From: Modestobacter marinus | Lineage (GTDB): Bacteria; Actinomycetota; Actinomycetes; Mycobacteriales; Geodermatophilaceae | Reading direction: 5' to 3' | Length of the DNA: 33,351 bases | Assembly (NCBI RefSeq): GCF_019799945.1 | Contig: NZ_JABGCH010000042.1 | Span: forward strand, 1 to 33,351 | Shown: positions 7,566 to 15,763 of the stretch, in pieces | Position numbering within the stretch: position 1 is the stretch's first letter | Layout: every line of letters starts with the position of its first letter | Notes under the pieces: model-generated | Told to the model about the DNA's origin: nothing | What the model saw: the letters and a program-made list of their open reading frames with translations, nothing else | The model's database searches: none | Position numbers and translations under genes: made by a program

Positions 7566-10367
7566 ATGGAAGACGTCCAGTTCTCCACCACCACGGCCCT
7601 GCTCGAGCTGATGGGACGGGACGCCGAACTGCACCTGGTCCGGTCATTCCTCGGACGCTCCGCCGACCACGGCGGGGCTCTGCTCCTCACCGGCGGCCCG
7701 GGGGTCGGCAAGAGCGTGCTCCTCGAGGAGGCGTCCCGGGCAGGGGTGGCGTCCGGCGCACGCGTGCTGCGCGGCGACGGCGTGGAGTTCGAGGCCGAGG
7801 TGAGCTTCGCCGGGCTCAACCAGTTGTTCCTCCCCCTCCACGACCAGCTGGCCGGCCTTCCCGACCTGCAGCGCGAGGCGTTGACCGTGACCCTCGGCAT
7901 GGGCAGCGGGCCCCCGGCGAGCCGGCTGGTGGTGTCGGCTGCGGCCGTGGCGCTGCTCCGTCGCGCCGCTGAGCAGGGCCCGGTGCTGGTCGTGGTCGAC
8001 GACCTGCAGTGGCTGGACCGGTCCAGCGTCCAGGTGCTCGGTTTCGTCGCCCGTCGCCTCGAGGGCAGCCGGGTGGGCCTGCTCGCGGCGGCCAGGAGCG
8101 AGAGCGACTGTGTCCTCCTGAACGCGGGCCTGCCGACGCACGAGGTGCAGCCGTTGGACGACGTCACGGCGACCGCCCTGCTGCGTCGCAGGTTCCCGGA
8201 GCTCGCGGCACCGGTCCGGCGGCGCGTCATCGACGCCGCGGAGGGCAACCCGCTGGCACTGCTGGAGCTGCCGGCGACGATGACCCCGAGCCAGCGGGTG
8301 GCCAAGGAGCCGCTGCCCACCGTGCTACCGCTGAGTGGTCAGTTGCAGCAGCTGTTCGCCGACCGGGTGCGCAGACTGCCCAGGACCACCCGCCGGCTCC
8401 TGCTCCTCCTGGCGCTGGAGGGAACGGGTGACGTCGGGCTGCTCCGGGCGGCCTCCGCTGTCGAGGGGTGGCTGGACGGCCTGGCTCCGGCCGAGCGGGA
8501 CCATCTGGTCCGCGTCGACATGGCCGCGAACCGGGTCGTGTTCCGCCACCCGCTGATCGGTGCCGCCGTGGTGGACCTGGCCACCAGCAGCGAGCGGCGC
8601 CGCACGCACGCCACGCTGGCCGACCTGCTGACCGCCGACCCCGAGCGACGTGCCTGGCACCTCGCCGAGGCGGTCGTCGGTCCGGACGAACCGGCAGCGG
8701 AACTGCTCGAGCTGGCCGCTCGCCGCGCGCTGCACAAGGGCGACGCCGTCCGGGCGGTGCACGCGCTGCTGCGCGCCGCGGACCTCAGCCCCCGCGGTGC
8801 CGACCGGGCCCGCCGGCTGGCCGCTGCCGCCTACGTCGGTGCCGATGCCGCCGGGCAGCTGAGCAGCGTCCCGCACCTGCTGGGGCAGGCCCGCCAGGCG
8901 GACCCCGGTGCCACGGGCTCGCTGGAGATGACGGTGGCAGCCGCCTACCACCTGCTCAACGGCGAGGGAGACGTCGACACCGCGCACCTCATGCTGGTGC
9001 GGGGCATCGAGCAGGCCATCGAGCAGGGCTGCAGCGGGCCGGCCGTGGAGGAAGCCCTGCACAGCCTGATGGTGGTGTGCCACTTCAGCGGCCGGGACGA
9101 GTTGTGGCGCCCCTTCGAGTCGGCCCTGGCGCGGCTCGGGCCGGGTGTCTCACCGGTCCTGGCGGTGTCGAAGAGCGTCTACGGCGACCCGTTGAGCGCC
9201 TCCCGGGCCGCGCTGGACAGGCTCGAGGCGCTCCTGGCCACGCTCGACGAGGAGGTGGACCCCACCCGCATCGTCCGGGTCGGCATCGCCGCCTTCTACG
9301 TGGACCGGCTGCACGCCTGCCGCCCGTCGCTGTGGGAGGTCGTCCGTGACGGGCGCGAGGGAGGAGCGGCTGCCTCGGCCGTCAGCGCCTTGATGATGTT
9401 GTGCCACGACGCCTACCGCGAGGGACGGTGGGACGACGCGACGCGCACGGCCGAGGAGGGCATCAGGTGGAGCGAGCGGCTCGGGTACCAGCTGATCGCC
9501 CTGCCCGGCGTCTACTGCCTCGCACTGATCGCGGCGGCACGGGGCGACGACGAGGCCTGTCGCGCTCGCACGGAGGAGCTGTCGCGCTGGGCCGGCCCGC
9601 GAGGCGTAACGATGGTCGAGCACTTCGCCAGCCGGGCGCGCGCCGTGGCGGCGCTGGGACACGGCGAGTACGAGGACGCCTTCCGGCTGACCGCCTCCAT
9701 CAGCCCGGCCGGCCGGCTGACACCGCACGTCCCGGTGGCGCTGTGGACGGCCAAGGACCTGGTGGAGGCGGCGGTCCGGACCGGCCGGGCGGCGGAGGCG
9801 GAAGCCCATGTCGCCGCGATACGACGAGCCGAGGTGTTCCGGTTGCTCCCGCGCCTGCACCTGCTCGCCGCGGGCTCGGCTGCCCTCGTGGCATCGGGGG
9901 AGGAGGCCGGTGACCTGTACCGCCAGGCCCTCTCGGTCCCCGGTGCGGACCGCTTCCCCTTCGAGCAGGCGCGGGTGCGGCTCAGCCATGGTGAGCAGCT
10001 GCGCCGGGTGCGGGCCACGCACGCCGCCCGAACCGAGCTGCTGGCGGCACTGGATGTCTTCGATCGCCTGGGGGCGCAGCCCTGGGTCACCCGGACGCAG
10101 AACGAACTGCGGGCCAGCGGGCAGCCCCACCGGTCCTCGACCGCCGAGCGGCGGTGGGACACGTTGACCGCCCAGGAGCACGAGATCGCCGCCCTCGCCG
10201 CCTCCGGCCTGTCCAACAAGCAGATCGGGAGTCGCCTCTACCTGTCCCCGCGGACGGTGTCCGGCCACCTGTACCGGATCTTCCCGAAGCTGGGCATCTC
10301 CACCCGGGCGGCGTTGCGGGACGCCCTGGCGAACGTTCAGCGCCCGATGGGCGCGGCCGGCAGCTGA
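7566..10367 (+). CDS. LuxR family regulator of the LAL type (ATPase plus HTH)
   Basis: This is a 933-residue large ATP-binding LuxR regulator. LMGRDAEL near residue 15 opens the AAA/STAND-type ATPase, with Walker A GGPGVGKS at 43-50 and Walker B VLVVVDDLQWLD near 140. A long helical, TPR-like middle follows. The C-terminal GerE helix-turn-helix occupies about residues 866-925 (LTAQEHEIAALAASGLSNKQI, then SPRTVSGHLYRIF). Such proteins usually bind an effector and ATP, then activate promoters. The ATG chosen has a CAGGGGGA site; an upstream ATG would add 31 residues without similarity. It diverges from the chloroperoxidase-type gene and shares inverted repeats with it. A paralogue lies at 18618 and a broken one near 15764. 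One detail is unusual: the recognition helix carries SGHLYRIFPKL instead of the common EWHL..VF.KL. Confidence 0.93.
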   Translation: MEDVQFSTTTALLELMGRDAELHLVRSFLGRSADHGGALLLTGGPGVGKSVLLEEASRAGVASGARVLRGDGVEFEAEVSFAGLNQLFLPLHDQLAGLPDLQREALTVTLGMGSGPPASRLVVSAAAVALLRRAAEQGPVLVVVDDLQWLDRSSVQVLGFVARRLEGSRVGLLAAARSESDCVLLNAGLPTHEVQPLDDVTATALLRRRFPELAAPVRRRVIDAAEGNPLALLELPATMTPSQRVAKEPLPTVLPLSGQLQQLFADRVRRLPRTTRRLLLLLALEGTGDVGLLRAASAVEGWLDGLAPAERDHLVRVDMAANRVVFRHPLIGAAVVDLATSSERRRTHATLADLLTADPERRAWHLAEAVVGPDEPAAELLELAARRALHKGDAVRAVHALLRAADLSPRGADRARRLAAAAYVGADAAGQLSSVPHLLGQARQADPGATGSLEMTVAAAYHLLNGEGDVDTAHLMLVRGIEQAIEQGCSGPAVEEALHSLMVVCHFSGRDELWRPFESALARLGPGVSPVLAVSKSVYGDPLSASRAALDRLEALLATLDEEVDPTRIVRVGIAAFYVDRLHACRPSLWEVVRDGREGGAAASAVSALMMLCHDAYREGRWDDATRTAEEGIRWSERLGYQLIALPGVYCLALIAAARGDDEACRARTEELSRWAGPRGVTMVEHFASRARAVAALGHGEYEDAFRLTASISPAGRLTPHVPVALWTAKDLVEAAVRTGRAAEAEAHVAAIRRAEVFRLLPRLHLLAAGSAALVASGEEAGDLYRQALSVPGADRFPFEQARVRLSHGEQLRRVRATHAARTELLAALDVFDRLGAQPWVTRTQNELRASGQPHRSSTAERRWDTLTAQEHEIAALAASGLSNKQIGSRLYLSPRTVSGHLYRIFPKLGISTRAALRDALANVQRPMGAAGS

Positions 10368-10438
10368 CCGGTCTGCCCGATCGACGACCGGACGCCGGCC
10401 GGGCTCCCGGCGAGTCGCATGCAGCAAGGAGCGGACCG

Positions 10439-10720
10439 CTGGTCCCGCTGTCGTCACACCGAACTGCCGCACGGTCGCGGTGCGCGTCCTGCGGGACGAC
10501 GTCGATGGTCGGCCAGCACCACCTCTACGCCGACGCGCCGGCGCTCGTCCTGAGCTGCCCGACCTGCTCGGAGGTGGAGCCGCGCATCGCCTCCCAGGAC
10601 GGCCGCATCCTGCTGGAACAGCGCGGCACCGCCCTGCTCACCGTCCCGGCGCCGCAGACCGTCGTGCGGGAGACGCCGCCGCGGCTGACGGCCGTGGACG
10701 CCGACGCGCCACCACGCTGA
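10439..10720 (+). CDS. DUF6510-like zinc-ribbon protein, probable CTG start
   Basis: The frame encodes CASCG, then ALVLSCPTC about 20 residues later, a two-CxxC zinc ribbon with the intervening HHLYADAPALVL typical of small actinobacterial DUF6510-type proteins. The only in-frame ATG (10508) lies after the first CxxC pair, so it cannot be the native start. Upstream there is no in-frame ATG, GTG or TTG, but a CTG at 10439 sits 7 bases after a perfect AAGGAG (10426-10431), giving a 93-residue product. Either CTG is the true start or the 5' end has been eroded. The second half, from residue 45, has no obvious further domain. Function is unknown; a metal-binding accessory role is only a guess. 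Confidence 0.6.
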   Translation: MVPLSSHRTAARSRCASCGTTSMVGQHHLYADAPALVLSCPTCSEVEPRIASQDGRILLEQRGTALLTVPAPQTVVRETPPRLTAVDADAPPR

Positions 10721-10889
10721 GGCGCCGCACCGGCCCGAGCGGAGCCGGGTCCGGCGGCCCACGGGGAGGCCGCCGGCGAGGAGGCCACGCCCGGTACCCG
10801 CACCGCCGAGTCGGATGACCGGTGCGCGCGCGTCGCCACCGGGCGAGGCTGTGGACTCCCGGATCGGGCGACGAGCACCGAGGTGGCTG

Positions 10890-11402
10890 ATGGGGAACGA
10901 CCTGCTCGTCCCCGTGGACCTCGACCGCCATCTGTACGGCGCGCGGGCCGCCCCGGTCCGCGTCCTCGAGTACGGCGACTTCCAGTGCCCGTACTGCCGG
11001 GCGGCCGCGCCGGTGCTGCGGGAGCTCGTCGACGCCTCGGACGGTCGGGTCGGTCTGGTGTTCCGCCACTTCCCGTTGTTCACCGTCCATCCCTCCGCCC
11101 TGACGGCTGCGCTGGCCGCGGAGGCCTCGGGGGACCGGTTCTGGCCGATGCACGACCTGCTGTTCACGCACCAGGACCGGTTGACCGACGACGACCTCGC
11201 CGCGTACGGGGCCCGGATCGGTGTCCGTGACGTCGTCGGCGAGCCGGCCCAGGCGGTCCGGTCGGCGATCGTGGCGGACTACCGGGCCGGTGTCGCGGAC
11301 GGTGTCCGCAGCACACCGGCGCTGTTCATCGCCGGCGAGCGCTACACGGGACGCGTCCGGCTGTCCGCACTCCGGGAAGCGGTCGGCGAGCCGAACTCGT
11401 GA
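10890..11402 (+). CDS. DsbA-family thiol oxidoreductase (thioredoxin fold)
   Basis: This 170-residue protein carries a DsbA-like thioredoxin fold. VLEYGDFQCPYC at 25-36 supplies the redox pair Cys33-Pro-Tyr-Cys36, and the cis-proline loop is in STPALFIAG near residue 140. FRHFPL and HPSALTAALAAEA are characteristic of the actinobacterial branch that also occurs as the C-terminal domain of NhaA antiporter fusions. There is no signal peptide, so it should be cytoplasmic unless exported as part of a fusion. The start ATG lies 3-10 bases after a GAGGTGG site. It converges on an internally deleted NhaA gene whose intact relatives can carry exactly this domain, so the two may derive from one fusion gene now split and inverted; that is inference. 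Confidence 0.9.
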   Translation: MGNDLLVPVDLDRHLYGARAAPVRVLEYGDFQCPYCRAAAPVLRELVDASDGRVGLVFRHFPLFTVHPSALTAALAAEASGDRFWPMHDLLFTHQDRLTDDDLAAYGARIGVRDVVGEPAQAVRSAIVADYRAGVADGVRSTPALFIAGERYTGRVRLSALREAVGEPNS

Positions 11403-11419
11403 GCGCCGAGGCCGTTCGG

Positions 11420-11704
11420 TCAGCTGCGGGTGGGGTCCAGCCACGGCCCGGTCGGGAGCTCAGGCGGTTCCGCGTCGCTCTCGATGCCGCACAGCGGCAG
11501 GTGTTCACCCAGGTAGCGCACCCTCAGGGACCCCGGGGCGGCGGCCAGCACGGAACCCCCGAGGACACCGGTCAGCGCCCGGCCGTAGCACCCAAGGCGC
11601 TCCTGCTGCCCCGGGTCGACCGGGGTGGCGGCCGCCAGCAGGAGGACGGCGGTGACGGCCTCGTTGGCGAGGAAGCGACCGAAGCTCGCGGACCGCAGGG
11701 GCAT
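11420..11704 (-). pseudogene. Internally deleted NhaA Na+/H+ antiporter
   Basis: The frame opens with FGRFLANEAVTAVLLLAAA, matching the cytoplasmic N-terminus and first membrane helix of NhaA. After a short unrelated bridge it continues with LTGVLGGSVLAAAPGSLRV and LCGIES, resembling the last membrane helix and the ESD-type C-terminus. NhaA is normally about 380-430 residues; only 94 remain, so nearly all transmembrane segments and the ion-binding aspartates are gone. The reading frame itself is intact, so a tiny membrane peptide could be made, but antiport is impossible. It ends 17 bases from the DsbA-like gene on the other strand. The identification rests on two short segments and would benefit from alignment. 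Confidence 0.6.
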
Positions 11705-11879
11705 CGGCACGCTGATCCGCAGCGGCGGCCCAGGACGAGTCGGCACCGAGGTGATTTGACCGGTGCGTGGCCCGGGCGGCGCCGTGGACGCTGGCCGCGT
11801 CCATCCCACTGGACCCGGCCCGGCACACGCCGCTCGACGGCTCGGGCACGCCGGCTCGGGCAGGTCCCGAGGAGCAGCC

Positions 11880-12155
11880 ATGCCGTGCTCCCTGTCCCGT
11901 CCATCGCCGTCCCGTCGATCGCCCTTCGCCGGCCGCCGGGGCCGCCCCCTCGCGGTCCTGGCAGCTGCGCTCGTCCTCAGCGGGGCGTCCTCGGTCAGCG
12001 CAGCCGCCCACCCGCCCGGGAACCCGGGGGACGAGCCCACCGTCGTGCTGGTGCACGGCGCCGTCGCCGACGCCTCGAGCTGGTCCGAGCCGCCACGGGC
12101 TGATCGACGGGCGCCGCAGCACCCGGTCGACCGGGCTGTGTCCGGGGCGACATGA
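11880..12155 (+). pseudogene. Truncated secreted alpha/beta hydrolase
   Basis: The start ATG has a GAGGAG site. A basic N-terminus is followed by LAVLAAALVLSGASSVSA, a clear signal peptide with a likely cleavage after SVSAAA. The mature part begins PTVVLVHGAVADASSW, the oxyanion segment of EstC-like hydrolases, and then runs into unrelated sequence and stops at residue 91. Intact relatives are about 260-290 residues with the serine nucleophile, Asp and His further on; all are missing here. The stop overlaps the start of the next TetR gene in an ATGA, so the remaining frame may still provide translational coupling to that regulator. A deletion joining the gene to the TetR start is the simplest explanation. 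Confidence 0.75.
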
Positions 12156-12790
12156 CCGGAGGTCCGGGTCGCCGGGGCGACGAGGACGGTGCGCGGGAGC
12201 GCATCGAACACGCGGCGCTCGAGCTCTTCCGACGGGAGGGCTTCGAGGCGGTGACGGTGGGCGACCTGTGTCGTGCCGCAGGGGTCAGCCCGGCGACCTT
12301 CTACCGGAGGTTCGCGAGTAAGGAGGACGTGGTCTTCTCCTACCGCGAGCGGTTCTCCGCCGCCCTCCGGGAAGCGGTGGCGACCGTCCCGGACGGCAGT
12401 GCACGCCGGGACCAGCTGCCGCGCATCCTCACCGCCTTCGCCGACTTCCTCGAGAACCAGCGGGAGATGCTCGTGCTGCAGCGGGAACTGGTCGAGGGTC
12501 ACCCGGCGCTGCTGCGACGGACCCTCGCGGTGCAGAACGACCTGGAGGTCCAGCTGGCGTCCTCGCTCGCCGAGCTCAACGGCCTGTCGCAACCGGACGA
12601 CGCCTGTCGCCTCGGCGCAGCGGTGGGCCTGACGGTGGTGCGTGCCGCCGTGTGCTCGCGCCCGTCAGGAGCCGGCCCGTCGTTCGGTGTGGCGACGCGA
12701 CGCGCGCTGGACGACCTCGGCGGACTGCTCCGCCCGTCCGGAGGCGACCGGGGCGGCCGGGCCTCCCCGGACGACGAGCGCCGGGGTTGA
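12152..12790 (+). CDS. TetR/AcrR family transcriptional regulator
   Basis: A 212-residue TetR regulator. The helix-turn-helix spans about residues 12-58, with AALELFRREGFEAVTV and SPATFYRRFASKEDV. The C-terminal helical domain is closely related to the TetR at 1662, sharing F.DFLE.Q.E.L.L..E and HP.L..RTL.VQ.DLE. The ATG overlaps the stop of the truncated hydrolase (ATGA), and no separate strong ribosome site is visible, so expression probably depends on translation of that remnant. The last 20 residues are glycine- and arginine-rich. If it once controlled the secreted hydrolase, its main target is now lost. Ligand unknown. Confidence 0.92.
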   Translation: MTGGPGRRGDEDGARERIEHAALELFRREGFEAVTVGDLCRAAGVSPATFYRRFASKEDVVFSYRERFSAALREAVATVPDGSARRDQLPRILTAFADFLENQREMLVLQRELVEGHPALLRRTLAVQNDLEVQLASSLAELNGLSQPDDACRLGAAVGLTVVRAAVCSRPSGAGPSFGVATRRALDDLGGLLRPSGGDRGGRASPDDERRG

Positions 12791-12919
12791 CGCGGAGGGG
12801 TCGGGTGAAGGGCCGCCCGCGGGTCGACCAGACCGACCCGGGACCGCCGGCGAGGTCGCGGTCTCAGGCGTCCACGGCACCGGCGACCTGGCGGATCGGC
12901 CCGCGCCGGGTGTGCTCGG

Positions 12920-13125
12920 CACAGGGTGGCCGACAGCGCGTCGCGGTCGCGGACGCCCGCGGCGAACCCCCGCGCGGTGGGACCGCCGGAGGCCAGGTCC
13001 GCGGCCAGCGCGTCGAGGCGTTCCGGGTCGCGGGCAAGCAGGGCGACCTCGTCCCCCTGACCGAACCGGCGGGCGACGGTGGGGCCGAGACCGGGGCCGG
13101 CCCCCACGGGGCGATGGTGGTCAGC
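12920..13125 (-). pseudogene. Short-chain dehydrogenase N-terminal remnant
   Basis: On the minus strand one frame reads GAGPGLGPTVARRFG at about 13104-13060, followed by EVALLARDPERLDALAADL, the nucleotide-binding start of an SDR protein. A single-base shift upstream separates it from LTTIAP, which would be its first strand. Beyond residue 60 the frame degrades into arginine-rich sequence and no Ser-Tyr-Lys core follows. Only the cofactor-binding first third therefore survives. No intact start or ribosome site is visible. It lies in a 640-base stretch between the second TetR and the DUF6875-like gene that holds nothing else I recognise. Confidence 0.6.
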
Positions 13126-13430
13126 TGCGTCCCTGGTCCGTGCGGACGGCAACGGGGCGCCGTCGGTGGTCGGTGACCTGCCGGCGGCGGAGCTGGTCAC
13201 AGGCCAACGGTCTGGCCGCCGTCGACGAGCAGTGCGTGGCGCCGGCGGTGAACCCGCGAGGGCGGAGCGCCACCGAGCACCGCCGAGGCGATCTCGCCCG
13301 GGCGGCCCCTCCGCCCGGACGTCACGGGGGCAGACCAGGGCCTTCGACGGGCGACACGTGCGGAACGGATGAGCACGCTTGGCCGCTCACCGACCATGCA
13401 CGGGGTCCGCTGCCCTACCCGGAGGTTGCG

Positions 13431-14096
13431 ATGCCGACGAGGACCACTGACCTGTTCTCCCTCGAGGATCTTGCGGGCAACGACACGGCAGGTGATCTTG
13501 CGCCGCGAGATCGAGAAGCACTTCGAGCCGTCGCCGACTGGATCAAGGAGTTCGTCCTCGAGCCCAACGACGAGATCGGCCGCCCGGGGCCTGTGTGCCC
13601 CTTCATGCCCACGTCGGTCGAACGGCAGAGGACGTGGCTCGCCCCCGCACACATCGGCGATGGGAGCGCGGCGCACGTGGTCGAACTGATGAACCGCTAC
13701 AAGCGCCGGCTCCTCGGACTCGCTCCTCCTGACGGCGAGGACATCGATCACGACGTGATCACCGTCGTCTTCACGGATCTGCCGGCCGACCGCGCGCAGG
13801 GCATCTTCGACGACGTCCTGCGGGACATCGCCGTTCCGTCCTACGTCGCGGACGGGATCGTGTTCGGGCCGTTCTACGACGGCAACCGGGCGACTGCGCT
13901 CTACAACGACGGCTTCTGCCCGTTCCAATCACCCATCCCGTTCATCTTCGTCAGGCACGGGGTGGTGGGCGACTGGAAGTTCTTCGTGGACGAGGAGGAC
14001 TGGCTGACGCTCTGGGCGCGTCGCTTCGGCGAGCAGGGCGTCAGGGCGCTCGCGGCGGAACTCCGCCGACTTCCCTGGAACGCGCGACGGGACTGA
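13431..14096 (+). CDS. DUF6875-like conserved hypothetical protein
   Basis: This 221-residue protein starts at an ATG with a GGAGG site 7 bases upstream. It has no signal peptide or membrane helix. A central motif GPVCPFMPTSVE near residue 61 and later VITVVFTDLP, GIVFGPFYDGN and PFIFVRHGVVGDWKFF are well ordered and clearly protein-coding. The pattern resembles the DUF6875 family, of unknown function; I assign this by memory of motifs only. Codon choice looks less extreme than in neighbouring genes (more cga, gat and tca codons), which may indicate later acquisition. It converges on the flavin oxidoreductase gene with a hairpin between them. No operon partner is evident. Confidence 0.65.
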   Translation: MPTRTTDLFSLEDLAGNDTAGDLAPRDREALRAVADWIKEFVLEPNDEIGRPGPVCPFMPTSVERQRTWLAPAHIGDGSAAHVVELMNRYKRRLLGLAPPDGEDIDHDVITVVFTDLPADRAQGIFDDVLRDIAVPSYVADGIVFGPFYDGNRATALYNDGFCPFQSPIPFIFVRHGVVGDWKFFVDEEDWLTLWARRFGEQGVRALAAELRRLPWNARRD

Positions 14097-14152
14097 GAGC
14101 CCCAGGGCGGCCGGGTGGGCATCCTCGTCCGGGGCGTCGCCGTCCGCGCCTC

Positions 14153-14180
14153 CGCCCCCACCGGTGCGGGAGCGGGGGCG
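14153..14180. terminator. Candidate hairpin terminator between convergent genes
   Basis: CGCCCCC (14153-14159) and GGGGGCG (14174-14180) form a seven-pair stem around a 14-base loop. It lies between the convergent DUF6875-like and flavin oxidoreductase genes. There is no T-run, which is usual for GC-rich actinobacteria, so this is only a candidate. Confidence 0.35.
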
Positions 14181-14190
14181 CGGCTCGCAG

Positions 14191-15525
14191 TCAGGCCGGG
14201 ACGGGCACGTGGGCCCGGAGTTCGAGGAGCGCGTGCAAGAACGCCTCGCAGAAGGTGGGGAAGGGCTGGATGACGTCCTCGAGCACGTCGAGCGGCACAC
14301 GCGCCCGGATGGCGAGGGCGGCCTGCTGGAGCCACTCGCCGGACTCGGGACCCAGGGCGTAGGCCCCGGTCAAGCGCTCCCCGTCGGAGACGAGGGTGAG
14401 GAAGCCCGGCTCGGTGTCGTAGCTGCGCGTGTAGGTCGCGGTCCGCGCCACTCCCGAGAGCGGCACGGTGACGGTGACCGGCCCGTCGGCCTCTCCGACG
14501 GCCGCGGCCTGTGGATCGGTGAACGTCACCCGCGGGACGGCGGAGTAGTCCACCTGTCGCGGCCGGCCGAGGATGTTCGAGGCCACCACGCGGCCCTGGT
14601 ACTTCCCGACGTGGGTGAGTGGCCAGGGGGTCGACACGTCCCCGATGGCCCACAGTCCGTCGCCGGCGTTCATGCGCGCGTCGACGGACAGCTCGTCGAT
14701 GCCGACGGTCTCGAGGCCGACGTCCTGCACGCGCGGCCGCCGTCCGGTGGCCACCAGCAGCCTGTCGCCGCGCAACGGCTCGCGCCCCGGGAACTCCAGC
14801 ACGTACTCATCTCCGTCCATGCGGACCGCCGAGGCCATCTGGCCGAAGTAGAGGCCGATCCCGTCCGCTGCGAGGGCGGAGCCCAGCGCCTCCCCCAGCG
14901 GCCGCGGCTCGCGCGGCAGGACGTGGTCCATGCCCTCCACGATCGACGCCGAGCCACCCAGCCGGGTGACGGCCTGGGCCATCTCCACGCCGACCGGCCC
15001 GCCACCGAGGACCAGCAGATGGCGAGGGACGTCGGTCATGCTGGTGACCTCGCGGCTGCCCCAGACACCTGGGAGGTCGCGCAGGCCCGGCACCGGGGGG
15101 ACGAAGGGGTCGGAGCCGGTGGCCAGCACGACGTGATCGGCGGTGTACGTCACCCCGTCCACGGTCACCCGTCCCGGGCCGGCGAGCCGACCGTGACCGC
15201 GGATGACGTCCATGCCCTCGCCCTGAGCCCACGCGACCGCGCCCGAGTCGTCGTAGGACGACACCATGAAGTCCCGCCACGCGAAGGCCGCCGCCGGGTC
15301 CACCCGGCCGGTGACCGCCTCCGCGGCGCCCGGCGCCCGGCGTGCCCCGGCCAGCGCTTCCCCCGGGCGCAGGAGCGTCTTCGACGGGATGCACGCCCAG
15401 TACGAGCACTCACCGCCGACCCGCTCCCGCTCGATGATCGCCACCCGGAGGCCCCCCTCGGCCAGGCGGGCCGCGCAGTGCTCACCGGGGGCCCCGCCGC
15501 CGATCACGATGACGTCGTACCTCAT
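14191..15525 (-). CDS. FAD-dependent pyridine nucleotide-disulfide oxidoreductase
   Basis: This 444-residue flavoprotein follows the class I dihydrolipoyl dehydrogenase/mercuric reductase plan. The FAD loop GGGAPG is at 9-14. GGECSYWACIPSK at 38-49 supplies the redox pair Cys40 and Cys45. LVLGGGPVGVEMAQ near 170 is the NAD(P)-binding loop, and WAIGDVS near 300 the second FAD motif. The C-terminal dimer domain ends in IQPFPTFCEAF, where the catalytic His-Pro-Thr of dihydrolipoyl dehydrogenases has become Phe-Pro-Thr, while the Glu is kept. Without that base, classical lipoamide chemistry is doubtful; quinone or another disulfide acceptor is possible. The start has a GAGGAG site 6 bases upstream. 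It stands alone, so no partner protein can be named. Confidence 0.9.
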   Translation of the reverse strand: MRYDVIVIGGGAPGEHCAARLAEGGLRVAIIERERVGGECSYWACIPSKTLLRPGEALAGARRAPGAAEAVTGRVDPAAAFAWRDFMVSSYDDSGAVAWAQGEGMDVIRGHGRLAGPGRVTVDGVTYTADHVVLATGSDPFVPPVPGLRDLPGVWGSREVTSMTDVPRHLLVLGGGPVGVEMAQAVTRLGGSASIVEGMDHVLPREPRPLGEALGSALAADGIGLYFGQMASAVRMDGDEYVLEFPGREPLRGDRLLVATGRRPRVQDVGLETVGIDELSVDARMNAGDGLWAIGDVSTPWPLTHVGKYQGRVVASNILGRPRQVDYSAVPRVTFTDPQAAAVGEADGPVTVTVPLSGVARTATYTRSYDTEPGFLTLVSDGERLTGAYALGPESGEWLQQAALAIRARVPLDVLEDVIQPFPTFCEAFLHALLELRAHVPVPA

Positions 15526-15763
15526 GGCCGCTCCTCGGAGGTGGTGTGACGGCGACCGTCGGCCGCGGACGCCGTTCCGACGGGGAACCGGATCTGCCGC
15601 ACCCGGGCCGCCGAGGCGTACCGCAGGTCCGCGGCCTCCAGCAGCTCCGGTACGCGCAGGTGGTCGACCAGGGGGGCGGTCACCGTCAGACCTCCTCGAC
15701 GTGGGCGAAGACGATCCGGACGCCGCCGGTGGCCAGCTCGGACACCGTGGGCAAGAAGTCACC
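15526..15763. other. Unassigned intergenic stretch upstream of the flavin oxidoreductase
   Basis: On the minus strand a frame reading LVDHLRVPELLEAADLRYAS, ending just inside the ribosome site region of the flavin oxidoreductase, has a protein-like composition, but it lacks an in-frame start and belongs to no family I recognise. It could be the tail of an eroded gene. Nothing else is evident here. Confidence 0.3.

Noticed and set aside
5765-7972. A 735-codon plus-strand open frame across two hydrolase genes
   Set aside because: It covers two well-supported minus-strand hydrolases and a regulatory region. Its translation has no family motifs, as expected for antisense frames in GC-rich DNA.
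13201-13430. A longer DUF6875-type protein starting far upstream
   Set aside because: The upstream extension is low-complexity and crosses the SDR remnant; the ATG at 13431 has a clear GGAGG site.
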